DNA of 64,000 bases, taken from the NCBI GenBank assembly GCA_039105265.1, contig JAPFFF010000055.1, forward strand, positions 620,001 through 684,000. The letters run 5' to 3'. The DNA is from Tritrichomonas musculus (taxonomy: Eukaryota; Parabasalia; Tritrichomonadida; Tritrichomonadidae). Under the pieces are notes generated by a model. That model saw nothing but the letters and a program-made list of their open reading frames with translations, was not told the DNA's origin and did not search any database. Below are positions 56,212 to 64,000 of the stretch, in pieces. Position 1 is the first letter of the stretch, and the number at the start of each line of letters is the position of its first letter. The translations under genes were made by a program, and so were the position numbers.

Positions 56212-57018
56212 TTATTGATTTTTTATTTTTGTTTCTCCTCCTTCTGTCACATGTACTATCATATAAGGACGTTTATTTTTCATTTCTGACATAGTTTTGT
56301 ACATATCATAGAATTCATCAAAAGTTAAGTTACTCGCGGACTGTGAATATATGAAGTGGAGTTGCTGTTTGTTGAAGCATGGGAAGATAAATAATGTTGT
56401 GATCTCGTTCTTGATATGCGGTGCGAGACCTTTCCATGATTGAATCAGCAAGAAGTAAGATATGTTTGTGTGTCTGCAGCGTCGTAGTTGTTGTGAGAAA
56501 TATGATTCTGGTGCCGTGAACAATTTTGAATTTGCTATATCATCAAAGAGTATAAGAGTATGTAGGGTGTCTTTGCTGAAGTCATGAACGTGTAACACTT
56601 GAAACATATCCTCCATCTGCCCATCATCTATTTTTTCCTCTAAATTCTCTCTCTTTATCATATAGTACAAGTTTTTAGCAGAGATTAATTCTTGAATGGC
56701 ATCCTTACAATTTTTCTCACTTACTACTATATATGGAATTTGAATGAACGTCTTCAGTGACTGCCAACTCTTATCATTCTCATCTCCGTTCTTCGTAACA
56801 TATATTAACAAATGGTGTGTACTTAGAAGTGATATTTTAATGATTTCCTGTAGTGCTATCACAGTTTTTCCCATAGACTGTTTTCCTACTATAACATTCA
56901 CAGAGTTGTAGCGAACATCTATATCATTGTGGATTTCATCTATGCTACTTCCACATAAGTTATTTTTGTTTATCTCCAGTGCTTGTGATACTATGTCATG
57001 AACTTTTTCTAGACTCAT
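56212..57018 (-). CDS. Packaging ATPase (A32/FtsK-like) of element 3
   Basis: This encodes 268 residues. Walker A is GKQSMGKT (45-52) and Walker B is HTLILFDD (153-160), followed by YFSQQLRRCRHTNISYFLLI, matching TNYITQLRHKNSIVYINIQF of element 1. The frame is intact even though the MCP of the same element is destroyed, so decay may be recent. It lies next to the structural gene on the same strand. Confidence 0.87.
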   Translation of the reverse strand: MSLEKVHDIVSQALEINKNNLCGSSIDEIHNDIDVRYNSVNVIVGKQSMGKTVIALQEIIKISLLSTHHLLIYVTKNGDENDKSWQSLKTFIQIPYIVVSEKNCKDAIQELISAKNLYYMIKRENLEEKIDDGQMEDMFQVLHVHDFSKDTLHTLILFDDIANSKLFTAPESYFSQQLRRCRHTNISYFLLIQSWKGLAPHIKNEITTLFIFPCFNKQQLHFIYSQSASNLTFDEFYDMYKTMSEMKNKRPYMIVHVTEGGETKIKNQ

Positions 57019-57103
57019 TTTGCTGTTGGTAAATTGAGAAAGCCCAGTAGTGATAAAAATAAATAACTCTCACTTATGGTTCCTCTCATTTATGGTTCCC
57101 TTC

Positions 57104-58441
57104 TCATTGCCTTCTTCGTTGTGGTGGTGGTTGTGCATTTGGATCATATTGTATGTTGTTAGCTTGGCAGTATTGTATAATGGCAGTTTTGAGTGTATCA
57201 ATGATGTTATTTCTTGTGTTAGTTTTGGTTTGTGTATCTCCGTAGTACAAGTCACTTATGTTTCCAGTCACAATATCATCAATTTCATCTCTGCAATCCT
57301 TCTTAGCTTTGGCAACAGCGGTAGGATTATTACCATCTATACCATATTTGTTCAATATAGGATTAATAAATACTGTTTGCCATAAGTGTGCTGTAGCTCT
57401 AGCAATAATAGGCAATTTAACTTCTGCTGGTAAATTCTGAATTGGAGCAATAGCATACTTAAGTGTGAGTTCTTTATCGAGAAGGTATTTCCTGAATCTC
57501 TGGTATGGTGAAAGTCTCTTAGCTTTACGAACAGAGTATCCTGTAGTGTTAACACCATCTGGAAATCCTCTATAGCCTGGCCTAACATTACCAATATTTC
57601 TAGGATCATTGCTGTCATCATCAATATAGTGTAAGTTATGAAATTGTTCACGAATCCACTTATTCTTAGGATTTCCTGATCTGTCTTTTCTTAGTGGGAA
57701 TTGTTGGTAGTAAGCAAGGTCATGTGGGAATTTAGAGATTGTAGTTGTGTAGCCATTTACGTATAAAGGTTGGTTTCTTGAATTATATACAACAACATCA
57801 GGAATTCCATCATTGTTGATATCAGTCAAGTTTGTAATTTCTGCTGGTCCATTGGGGTCTTTTTTGTTGAGAAACCATTTTGCATTTGGTTTTGCTTTTA
57901 AGTTATGTTTTTTGATCATATGATCTGCACCTGCTGGAGATATTGCTTGTTTTACTCTAGTGATATCACGTTTCATGTTTAGGATTAATTTTGCAAGATC
58001 GTCCATACCAACTTTAGAAGTGAAACCACCTGGATTAATGCTGCTGACCTTTTCTGTTATACCTTTTATTAACCACTGTCTTGCATATGCTCTTTGTTGT
58101 TCTGTAGTTCCAAAGAGTTCATCCATGTCCTCTGGTTTAATGGCAGTACCATTGAGCTTATTAAACATTGTAAGTAAGTCAGCATCAGTATTTGTATGGC
58201 CCATGATTTCTTGAACATTGCCATTTCTAGGATCCATGTAATTAGGAAGTCCATAACTCTTGAAATCTCTATCTCTAGGCGTCTTGTTCCACTGTGCTCC
58301 TGGTGCAAACTGTGATGGTAACTGTGCTCTTTGTACTTGTGCTTGTGGGCGCCATAATTGCTGTGGAATTGTTTCTATTGGCAAATTATTTAACTGTTCA
58401 TCCTCAATATCTATTTCTTGTTGTTGTTGCGGCTGTTCCAT
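57104..58441 (-). CDS. Structural protein candidate with DxNxDG motif (445 aa)
   Basis: The start at 58441 (MEQPQQQQ) follows a Gln-rich, acidic N-terminus. The centre has DINNDGIPDVVVYN (about 208) and YVNGYTT, matching DLNGDRVDDIVLVD and IVNGYKL at the end of the 947-aa ORF of element 1. The C-terminal 200 residues match the 267-aa ORF there. Element 3 therefore shows the unbroken form of the domain pair and lacks the four N-terminal modules. The D-x-N-x-D-G loop may bind calcium. The family is not recognised; a virion role is inference. Confidence 0.7.
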   Translation of the reverse strand: MEQPQQQQEIDIEDEQLNNLPIETIPQQLWRPQAQVQRAQLPSQFAPGAQWNKTPRDRDFKSYGLPNYMDPRNGNVQEIMGHTNTDADLLTMFNKLNGTAIKPEDMDELFGTTEQQRAYARQWLIKGITEKVSSINPGGFTSKVGMDDLAKLILNMKRDITRVKQAISPAGADHMIKKHNLKAKPNAKWFLNKKDPNGPAEITNLTDINNDGIPDVVVYNSRNQPLYVNGYTTTISKFPHDLAYYQQFPLRKDRSGNPKNKWIREQFHNLHYIDDDSNDPRNIGNVRPGYRGFPDGVNTTGYSVRKAKRLSPYQRFRKYLLDKELTLKYAIAPIQNLPAEVKLPIIARATAHLWQTVFINPILNKYGIDGNNPTAVAKAKKDCRDEIDDIVTGNISDLYYGDTQTKTNTRNNIIDTLKTAIIQYCQANNIQYDPNAQPPPQRRRQ

Positions 58442-58463
58442 TTTTAAATTTTCAGAAAAATAA

Positions 58464-58544
58464 CATAAATGGTTCTCACAAATTGCAAAACATAAATGTT
58501 TCTCACAAATTGCAAAACAAAGATGGTTCTCACAAATGAAGAAG
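58464..58544. repeat. Three 27-bp tandem repeats in a divergent promoter region
   Basis: The unit is CATAAATGGTTCTCACAAAT plus TGCAAAA, twice nearly identical and once diverged. It lies between the start of the minus-strand structural gene (58441) and the plus-strand 110-aa gene (58575). Confidence 0.85.
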
Positions 58545-58574
58545 CAACAATAATTTCTTTTCTTTTTCATAAAA

Positions 58575-58907
58575 ATGGTCAAAACTTACTACATCACCAA
58601 AGACTACATCAATAATTTACCATCAGAATTTACAAGCAGCTTAAACAAAAGATATATTTCCTTTCAATACTGTCGTGCAACTTGTAAAGGATATCTTGAT
58701 GGCGAAACTGAAATTCATTGTAGCTTTATACAGAGAGATGAGTATTGTGATTCTCTAGTGTGGTATGCTAATGTTGTACCTCCTGATGATAATAGAAAAT
58801 ATGAATTTGTAGGTACGAAAAGGCAGTTTAAAGTATGGTTTACAGACACGAATGGTAACATTATTGAGCCAGATAACTTTACACTATTTCTGAAATTAGA
58901 ATATTGA
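58575..58907 (+). CDS. Conserved small Maverick protein (110 aa), element 3
   Basis: This is homologous to 12063-12395: SLNKRYISFQYC with SRNKKYIVVQYV, RDEYCDSLVWYANV with DPYCDHFIMLANR, KYEFVGTKRQFKVWFTDTNG with KYEMLNRTKRDFKIWFTDLYG. Length is the same (110). Here it has its own leader (CTTTTTCATAAAAATG) and is not attached to an integrase ORF. Conservation across lineages suggests an important role, possibly in the virion. The function is unknown. Confidence 0.8.
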   Translation: MVKTYYITKDYINNLPSEFTSSLNKRYISFQYCRATCKGYLDGETEIHCSFIQRDEYCDSLVWYANVVPPDDNRKYEFVGTKRQFKVWFTDTNGNIIEPDNFTLFLKLEY

Positions 58908-58957
58908 ACTGGGGAAAGAGAGCGAAGCGAACATGAAGCACTATCGATAATCATAAA

Positions 58958-59580
58958 TGATACCTGCAATACTGACTTTCGCACATGATACCTGCAATAC
59001 TGACTTTCACGCATGATACCTGCAATACTGACATCTATTTTTGTTACTCTCATTTCTGATCTTCATCTCTGATACTCTCATTTCTGATTTTCATAATTGC
59101 TATTCTCATTTCTGATCTTCATCAATGATACCTACAATACTGACTTTCATAATTGCTATTCTCATTTCTGATTTTCATCAATGCTACCTACAATACTGAT
59201 TTTCATAATTGCTACTCTACTTATCAATTCTCTGTTTTGTTATTCTACTTATCAAATTTCTGTTTTACTATTCTTGACAAACCTTCCGAGTTAGTAGTGT
59301 AAATGAGGTCATTTGATAGTGAGAGTAGTTTCTCGGAAGTCTGGAATAGAATATCATATGTAGGTTTCAATATTGTTGGTAGTAATTATGAAAATCAGTA
59401 TAGGGAATAGTTTTTTGAGATTTCATTTTTACCACTACCATTTCTCTTTCTCAGATGTGTAAATATCATTCATGAAAGTCAATATTGTAGGTAGCATTGA
59501 TGAAAATCAGTAGTGTAGATATCATTCATGTAAGTTGCTATTGTAAGTATCATTGTTGGTTATCACTATTGTAAGTATTG
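58958..59580. repeat. Terminal repeat region: direct 28-bp units and inverted counterparts
   Basis: It starts with three direct units of TGATACCTGCAATACTGACT (28-bp period), then related units with CTCATTTCTGATCTTCAT. From about 59310 similar units occur inverted (GATGAAAATCAG, GTAGGTAGCATT). Near the centre an AGTAGTGTAAATG tip (59293) is enclosed by CTTCCGAG and CTCGGAAG. This looks like two Maverick ends facing each other, but boundaries are uncertain. There is no gene in it. Confidence 0.6.
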
Positions 59581-59609
59581 TTGTTGTTGGACTTTTCTTT
59601 TTATATCAA

Positions 59610-59987
59610 ATGACAGGAATACTAACAAAGAAAAATGTTGAGGATGGTGCCTTTGTATGTAGCAATTCTGGAAACAACAACACTGACTATGAATCTATAT
59701 ATGTTAAAGATGATGTTATTGTTGATGGAGATATGATTCTTGGAGGAATTTCTATAAAATCACAGCTTGTAAATCATGAAGAGAGAATCGCAGCTGTTGA
59801 AAATAAAGACATGACCATATATGAAATCAAAAATAAAATTCATCAACAGATTAGAGGTATTCATGTTTTTTTAATTTTATATTTTTCATGTAAATTAAAT
59901 AATTTATTGGCCCATATTAACCGATTTGATTCGATTACTTATAATAACCTTTTTTGTTTTGTTTTTCGTGAAAATAAAAAGATATAA
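59610..59987 (+). pseudogene. Truncated fibre-like gene, start of a possible fourth Maverick
   Basis: The ATG at 59610 follows CTTTTTATATCAAATG. The first 80 residues (YESIYVKDDVIVDGDMILGG, SQLVNHEERIAAVENK) look like the tail-fibre style proteins of Mavericks. After about 59850 the sequence becomes AT-rich and host-like, and the frame runs out at 59987 in unrelated residues. I infer that a Maverick 5' gene end was joined to host DNA by deletion or rearrangement. Confidence 0.5.
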
Positions 59988-60526
59988 TAATTGAATACAG
60001 CTTTAAATACAATAATTATTATTATTTTAATTATGACCTGACCAAATGTTTCTTCTTATTGTGTAAATATAAATATACAGAACTTATCACTTTTTTTATT
60101 GCTAAAAACAAAAACGATATGATCAAATATATCAGAAAAATTTCATCTTTTTCAATTGAATAACATTTTAATTAAATTTTGATTTTTAAATTCAGCATCA
60201 TTGACAAATGCTGCTAATGAAAATAAACTCGATGTTGTTTATTATATATTAACTAAACAAAAGAAGATTTGTAAATCAACGTTTAATGAGTGTGATGAAA
60301 TGACAAAAATTGCAATTCCTCCTTCAATAATGTTGATTGAGGAAAAATCATTTTTTCAATTATCAATTACAGAAATCTCGATCCCATCATCAGTTCAATC
60401 AATAGAACAATCAACTTTTAGTGAATGTAAATCATTGACTAAAATATCAATCCCATCTTCAGTTAAATTTATTGAAAGATTTGCATTTTCTGGGTGCAAA
60501 TCTTTGAAAAAAGTGACAATTCCATC
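59981..60526 (+). repeat. 546-bp inverted duplication, left arm
   Basis: This aligns without gaps to the reverse complement of 61523-62068 with a few mismatches. It contains the 3' end of a DUF3447-type gene and the start of a BspA-like gene. Confidence 0.93.
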
Positions 60527-60542
60527 CCAAAGTTTTTTTTAA
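60201..60542 (+). pseudogene. BspA-like gene fragment (duplicate)
   Basis: The first 109 codons match those of the minus-strand BspA-like gene (60709-61848): ankyrin-like LTNAANENKLDVVYYILTKQ followed by leucine-rich units (SITEISIPSSVQSI, SLTKISIPSSVKFI). The match ends with the inverted arm at 60526, and the frame then closes with QSFF and a stop. It is a truncated product of the inverted duplication. Confidence 0.85.
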
Positions 60543-60708
60543 AATTTTAATATATTATTTAATTGCATATATATATATATATTATATAAACTGGAACAGG
60601 AAACTCAGTAGCATGATAGCCCACAAAAAAATATTTTTTTCAATGAATAAAAATTTTAGAGCTTTCAAAAAGTGAAAATATGTTGATAAAAAAAAAGTGA
60701 TGTTCTAA
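60543..60708. other. AT-rich spacer between fragment and pseudogene
   Basis: The 166 bp contain a TA dinucleotide run near 60569-60582 and A-runs. There is no ORF or recognisable signal. Confidence 0.6.
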
Positions 60709-61848
60709 TTATTGTTTTATTACTTTTACTTGTGAATCAATTCCGTTATAATCAGAAATTGGATAAGAAGTTGTTACTTTCTTTAAAGAAACGCATTTGT
60801 AAAATGCATCAATTCCGATTAATGACACTGATGAAGGGATATTAATTTCTTGTAAAGATGTGCATCCATAAAAAGCACAAGAAACAATTTTGGTTACTGA
60901 AAACGGAATTATAACCTGAACGAGAGAAGTTCAATAACTAAATGAAAAGTATCCAATTGACTTTACTGAAGAAGGAATTCTTATATTTTTTAAAGCTCTG
61001 CATCCATAAAAAACATATGAACCGATATCTTTAATTGAATTTGATATTGAAATATTTTCAGCAGATAAGCATCCACAAAATGCGTAATCATTAATCGATG
61101 TAACAGAAGAAGGAATATTTATTTCTTTTAATGAATTACAATCTAAAAATGCATCCATTTCAATTATTTTTAATGATTCAGGTAATTTAATATCAGTCAA
61201 AGATTTGCAAAGCTTAAATGAAGTATTACCAATTTCAGTAACATTTGAAGGGATGTGGATTTGCCTTAAACTTATGCATCCACTAAACAAACCTTTGCTA
61301 ATTTTTGTTATAGAATCTGGTATTGTAACTTCAACTAATGATAAGCATTCACAAAATGCGTATCCTTCAATGCTATTTACAGATGAAGGAATTCTTATTT
61401 TTCTAAGTGATGAACACCCTTGGAAAGCACCTTCTCCAATTGAAACAATAGAAGATGGAATTATAATCTTTTTTAGAAAATTGCATTCCATAAAAAGACC
61501 TTTCTCAATTTTCGTTATTGAAGATGGAATTGTCACTTTTTTCAAAGATTTGCGCCCAGAAAATGCAAATATTTCAATAAATTTTACTGAAGATGGGATT
61601 GATATTTTAGTCAATGATTTACATTCACTAAAAGTTGATTGTCCTATTGATTGAACTGATGATGGAATCGAGATTTCTGTAATTGATAATTGAAAAAATG
61701 ATTTTTCCTCAATCAACATTATTGAAGGAGGAATTGCAATTTTTGTCATTTCATCACACTCATTAAACGTTGATTTACAAATCTTCTTTTGTTTAGTTAA
61801 TATATAATAAACAACATCGAGTTTATTTTCATTAGCAGCATTTGTCAA
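60709..61848 (-). pseudogene. BspA-like leucine-rich repeat protein with premature stop
   Basis: The frame carries about 14 units of the 23-residue BspA/TpLRR type (IPSSVxxIxxxAFxxCxSLxx), the large trichomonad surface-protein family. A TGA at 60931-60933 stands where the consensus has the Cys of a CxSL turn (SFSY-stop-TSLVQV). The same frame then continues with three more units to TAA at 60709-60711. The N-terminus is ankyrin-like and lacks an ATG in good context. Together with the DUF3447 gene upstream it may have been one gene, now broken. Known members act in adhesion. Confidence 0.8.
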
Positions 61849-62068
61849 TGATGCTGAATTTAAAAATCAAAATTTAATTAAAATGTTATTCAATTGAAAA
61901 AGATGAAATTTTTCTGATATATTTGATCATATCGTTTTTGTTTTTAGCAATAAAAAAAGTGATAAGTTCTGTATATTTATATTTACACAATAAGAAGAAA
62001 CATTTGGTCAAGTCATAATTAAAATAATAATAATTATTGTATTTAAAGCTGTATTCAATTATTATATC
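61523..62068 (-). repeat. 546-bp inverted duplication, right arm
   Basis: This is the partner of 59981-60526. The two arms enclose about 1.0 kb and could form a large hairpin. The right arm lies in its natural gene context, so it is probably the source. Confidence 0.93.
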
Positions 62069-62986
62069 AAAAATGTCACTTTTTTGATTATTTAAATTGA
62101 TGAAATAATCAGCAAAGTCGTTGTGATGGCATTTAATTGCTTCCTTGATCAATTTATAAAAAGAGTTATTTGGTAATTCAACATGATTTTCTTCAAGAAG
62201 GTGAATTATTTCGGCATTTCGACCATGAATTGAATAAAGCCACAGTGATGATTTAAACTCAACATTATTTAATAACAAATATTGAAATATTTCAATTGAA
62301 CCATAAAATGCAGCATATTCTATTAGTGATGTATTTTCCCTCTTTATTAAAAATTTATTTGTTTCAAAAATTGAATGTTTGATTTCACTTGAAAGTGGAA
62401 TACTTAATCGATTGACATGTGTAATGAAATCAATAACTGAATCATCTCGAATTAAAGAACAAATTATTGATTCATTTTCACCTAGCTGGCGGTTTGATTC
62501 AAATTTATCTGAATCTAATTTTAATATTTCTTTTTCAATGCTCTTTAAAAATTTGTCATCAATGATTGATTGAATCTCTGGATAGAAAAAGTGACAATGA
62601 TCATATATTAAATAAATATTAGATTTATCTAATTTTACGATTTCTTTTTTCAATAGAAAAAGAAGAATTCTTCTATTGTTTTTGAATATAGTGAGAATAT
62701 CCAAATTTGATATTTGTTTCAGCAAATGATCTTTCATAAATAATAATACTTGTTCAATTTTATCAATAAAATTTGCTTGTCTAATATGATTGTTTGATAC
62801 TTTCGAAATTAATTTCAGTATAAATTTCAACTCATCAGAATTGCTCCCTAATTGGATTTCTTTGAAAAATTTTGTTAAATCTTGAAAATCATGGCTTATC
62901 TCATCAGAATTTTCTAAAAAATTAAGAAGAAGATTATTGAGTTTTTTCTTTTGATCAATATATAGTTGTATCTTCATTTGGCTCAT
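61886..62986 (-). CDS. DUF3447-type ankyrin-region protein
   Basis: This encodes 366 residues. The N-terminal helical region (QKKKLNNLLLNFLENSDEIS, then ILTIFKNNRRILLFLLKKEI) is followed by YDHCHFFYPEIQSII and ankyrin-like units (TSLIEYAAFYGSIEIFQYLL, LWLYSIHGRNAEIIHLLEEN), the layout of the very large trichomonad DUF3447/ankyrin family. Usually many ankyrin repeats follow; here a stop at 61886 comes early. A BspA-like ORF starting with an ankyrin-like unit follows in another frame, so the gene may be a broken fusion. Confidence 0.78.
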   Translation of the reverse strand: MSQMKIQLYIDQKKKLNNLLLNFLENSDEISHDFQDLTKFFKEIQLGSNSDELKFILKLISKVSNNHIRQANFIDKIEQVLLFMKDHLLKQISNLDILTIFKNNRRILLFLLKKEIVKLDKSNIYLIYDHCHFFYPEIQSIIDDKFLKSIEKEILKLDSDKFESNRQLGENESIICSLIRDDSVIDFITHVNRLSIPLSSEIKHSIFETNKFLIKRENTSLIEYAAFYGSIEIFQYLLLNNVEFKSSLWLYSIHGRNAEIIHLLEENHVELPNNSFYKLIKEAIKCHHNDFADYFINLNNQKSDIFDIIIEYSFKYNNYYYFNYDLTKCFFLLCKYKYTELITFFIAKNKNDMIKYIRKISSFSIE

Positions 62987-63071
62987 TTTGAATCTTTGAA
63001 AAATAAAATCTGTAAAAAAGTGGATTTTTTATAAACTTTTTGAATGCAAATAAAATTTTATTATCAAAAAG

Positions 63072-63076
63072 TTCAT
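63072..63076 (+). promoter_or_regulatory. Inr-like initiator of the right-edge gene
   Basis: TCATT in AGTTCATTTTATAATG matches TCA(Y)(W) and lies 6 bp before the ATG at 63083, the distance typical of trichomonad genes. Confidence 0.55.
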
Positions 63077-63082
63077 TTTATA

Positions 63083-64000
63083 ATGCAAAGCAATTCATTT
63101 CGATTAATATTTAAGTCAAAAGTTATTAGAATACCTTTTAAATTTATACATCTATCAGATCTCCCAGAAAACATATTAATATCACTGATAACGGTACCAA
63201 ATCATCAATATCAGGTTAAATCTAATGTGTGTGAAGAAGTATTTGGATCATTTATCAAATATTTAGTAGATAATAAATTACCTGATATTACTATTAACAA
63301 TATTAATGAATATATTGAATTAAATTCCGAGTTTCAACTTCTTTCTCATATAATTGAACAAAAAAAAGAGCAATTAGGTGAGTTTATGATTAATTTGAAT
63401 GGAATTTTAAATCATCAAAGCAATGACACATCATATTATGAGAAAGAGATTGCTGCTAAACTTGATATATACATTGAAAATTATAATGAAACTTTGATGA
63501 AATTGCCAATTCACGCTCTTTTCAATATTTTTTATCATAAACAAAGAATATTAACAAACCATAATCAAGCATATGAACAAATTATTAAATATTTCAAAAC
63601 AACTCAAAATCCATCAATTTTTATTCTTCTAGATTCACTTGATGGTAAAAAATTAAATCGTGAAAATCTTGAAAATTCAATAGCTTTATATAATGAGCAT
63701 TTTAATCATATTCCAAGAATCGATATTACGTACATATTGAATTTAGAAGATAGATTATCTGAGCTAACTAAAAAGTTTTATGAATATAAAATTCAAAGTG
63801 AGATGAAATTGGAAAATATTCAAAAAGAGATTATTCAAGAACATCAAAGAGAAATGGATAAATTAAAAGAGGAAAATCAAAAAGAAAAGAATGAATTAAG
63901 TGAACAGATTAGGATTCTTAAAGAAAAAATAATTGAAATTCAAAAAAATTTTAATGCTCAATCAATTAAAGATTCTGATTTGATTGGGAAAAAATTTTAT
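63083..64000 (+). CDS. Coiled-coil protein, 3' partial, host family candidate
   Basis: From ATG 63083 the frame stays open for 306 codons to the right edge. The N-terminal 100 residues (FRLIFKSKVIRIPFKFIHLS, CEEVFGSFIKYLVDNKLPDI) look like the BTB-like/DUF3447-associated domain common in trichomonad genes. The rest is helical, with a strong coiled coil near the edge (ENIQKEIIQEHQREMDKLKE). It is divergently oriented from the DUF3447 gene (96 bp between starts). LRR or ankyrin repeats may follow outside the window. Confidence 0.75.
   Translation, partial: MQSNSFRLIFKSKVIRIPFKFIHLSDLPENILISLITVPNHQYQVKSNVCEEVFGSFIKYLVDNKLPDITINNINEYIELNSEFQLLSHIIEQKKEQLGEFMINLNGILNHQSNDTSYYEKEIAAKLDIYIENYNETLMKLPIHALFNIFYHKQRILTNHNQAYEQIIKYFKTTQNPSIFILLDSLDGKKLNRENLENSIALYNEHFNHIPRIDITYILNLEDRLSELTKKFYEYKIQSEMKLENIQKEIIQEHQREMDKLKEENQKEKNELSEQIRILKEKIIEIQKNFNAQSIKDSDLIGKKFY

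Larger units (their letters stand above)
54217..59292. mobile_element. Decayed Maverick element 3, right part
   Basis: This contains the 5' part of the MCP pseudogene, a broken small amphipathic gene and intact genes for a conserved coiled-coil protein, ATPase, a structural protein and the 110-aa protein. The order differs from element 1, so it is another lineage. The right boundary is uncertain and lies in the repeat region 58958-59580. Confidence 0.75.

Overview
The window looks like genomic DNA of a trichomonad protist, most likely Trichomonas vaginalis or a close relative. The support is a window packed with Maverick/Polinton giant DNA transposons, a BspA-like leucine-rich-repeat gene beside a DUF3447-type ankyrin gene at the right end, very short 5' leaders with Inr-like TCA(Y)(W) motifs just before start codons, no recognised introns, and AT-rich intergenic DNA. 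The species call is inference from these hallmarks. Layout: (1) 1-19628 is the right part of Maverick element 1, visibly richer in G+C than the rest: protein-primed DNA polymerase B (running off the left edge, with an HNH-like insert), a phage-tail-like fibre gene, a large repeat-rich structural gene, integrase, major capsid protein (MCP), packaging ATPase and small conserved proteins. It is interrupted by a 0.9 kb mariner-like non-autonomous element (9734-10629). Three ORF pairs in it share strand and frame and are separated only by stop codons. (2) 19629-20446 and 54217 to about 59.3 kb are the two halves of a decayed Maverick (element 3), split inside its MCP gene. It still carries an intact ATPase and three conserved genes, but its MCP has frameshifts and its small membrane-active-like gene has a nonsense codon. 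(3) 20447-54216 is a third, AT-rich Maverick type (element 2) inserted in that MCP. It carries a CRESS-type HUH Rep-like gene beside the left terminal repeat, an HNH endonuclease, an Ulp1/adenain-like protease, an integrase with a chromo-like domain, ATPase, MCP, an SF3 helicase, a bZIP-like gene next to an array of TGATTCA sites, PolB with an OTU-like N-terminal domain, and a fibre-like protein of about 2100 residues. (4) The last third of element 2 (PolB 3' end, 245-aa gene, fibre gene, terminal repeat) is present twice in tandem (38133-46206 and 46207-54216). The first copy ends in a complete terminal repeat, and the second starts abruptly inside PolB. The simplest reading is self-insertion of one element into the PolB of a sibling, followed by recombination that removed one left half. 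The two fibre genes are nearly identical except for one internal cassette of about 59 residues and a completely different C-terminal tip. (5) From about 58.9 kb come terminal repeats and a truncated fibre-like gene of a possible fourth Maverick. A host region follows: a 546-bp inverted duplication, a BspA-like pseudogene, a DUF3447 ankyrin gene and an open coiled-coil gene running off the right edge. Together the Maverick genes make a virus-like set: PolB (plus Rep/helicase in element 2) for replication, integrase for insertion, protease, MCP, minor capsid candidates and ATPase for virions, and long fibres that may bind target cells. No tRNA, rRNA or CRISPR was seen.
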